The notes beneath the pieces are model-generated. The model ran no database searches, was not told where the DNA came from, and saw nothing but the letters and a program-made list of their open reading frames with translations. DNA of 10,183 bases from Pseudomonadota bacterium (GTDB taxonomy: Bacteria > Pseudomonadota > Alphaproteobacteria > Acetobacterales > Acetobacteraceae), in NCBI GenBank assembly GCA_021826565.1, contig JAKAZJ010000034.1, positions 1 to 10,183 on the forward strand, given 5' to 3'. Within the stretch, counting starts at the first letter, position 1; each line of letters starts with the position of its first letter. Below, piece by piece: positions 10,149 to 10,183 of the stretch. Both the position numbers and the translations under genes were made by a program.

Positions 10149-10183
10149 TGCGCGGGTTGGGCCAGTGTCTAGGGTGCGGCGTA

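Noticed and set aside
10141..10183. C-terminus of a minus-strand gene ending at a TAG near 10169
   Set aside because: Only four codons lie inside the window, too few to support a call.

Overview
The window is very GC-rich chromosomal DNA with ordinary housekeeping and metabolic genes, strong GC bias at third codon positions and long antisense open frames that are only by-products of that bias. Gene content (OxyR-KatG, a map-radC pair, an NMT1/THI5-type binding protein, a UxaA-family dehydratase, a phosphoribosyltransferase-HAD fusion) and protein style point to an alphaproteobacterium, probably Rhodospirillales/Acetobacteraceae. That placement is inference; no rRNA or other phylogenetic marker is present.

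Layout. (1) Positions 1-3365: a peroxide-defence module. oxyR (minus) and katG (plus) diverge from a 234-bp intergenic region in which candidate sigma70-type promoters for the two genes overlap. A near-perfect 23-bp hairpin covers the end of oxyR. (2) 3463-5043, minus strand: map followed by radC, 39 bp apart, probably one transcript, convergent with katG. (3) 5156-5547, minus strand: a small gene for an apparently exported protein that is now broken. It has an in-frame TGA after codon 57, good coding sequence continues in the same frame beyond it, and a perfect 20-bp tandem duplication shifts the frame at the C-terminus. (4) 5653-7394, minus strand: a short-chain dehydrogenase followed 2-8 bases later by an ABC-type periplasmic binding protein with no permease or ATPase nearby. 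(5) 7519-10006, plus strand: a fused SAF/UxaA-type sugar-acid dehydratase and, 19 bp later, a phosphoribosyltransferase-HAD fusion protein of unknown function. The divergent 124-bp region between (4) and (5) holds a perfect 17-bp palindrome that looks like an operator. (6) 10007-10183: no gene seen; two hairpins, one a likely terminator.

How it fits together. OxyR senses peroxide through a conserved cysteine pair and would switch on katG, whose product removes H2O2. The SDR, binding protein and dehydratase could form an uptake-oxidation-dehydration route for a sugar acid under one shared regulator, but the substrate cannot be read from the sequence. I see no phage, transposon, CRISPR or defence system. 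The most unusual items are the freshly decayed small secreted-protein gene, the shared palindromic operator, and the PRTase-HAD fusion co-transcribed with a sugar-acid dehydratase.
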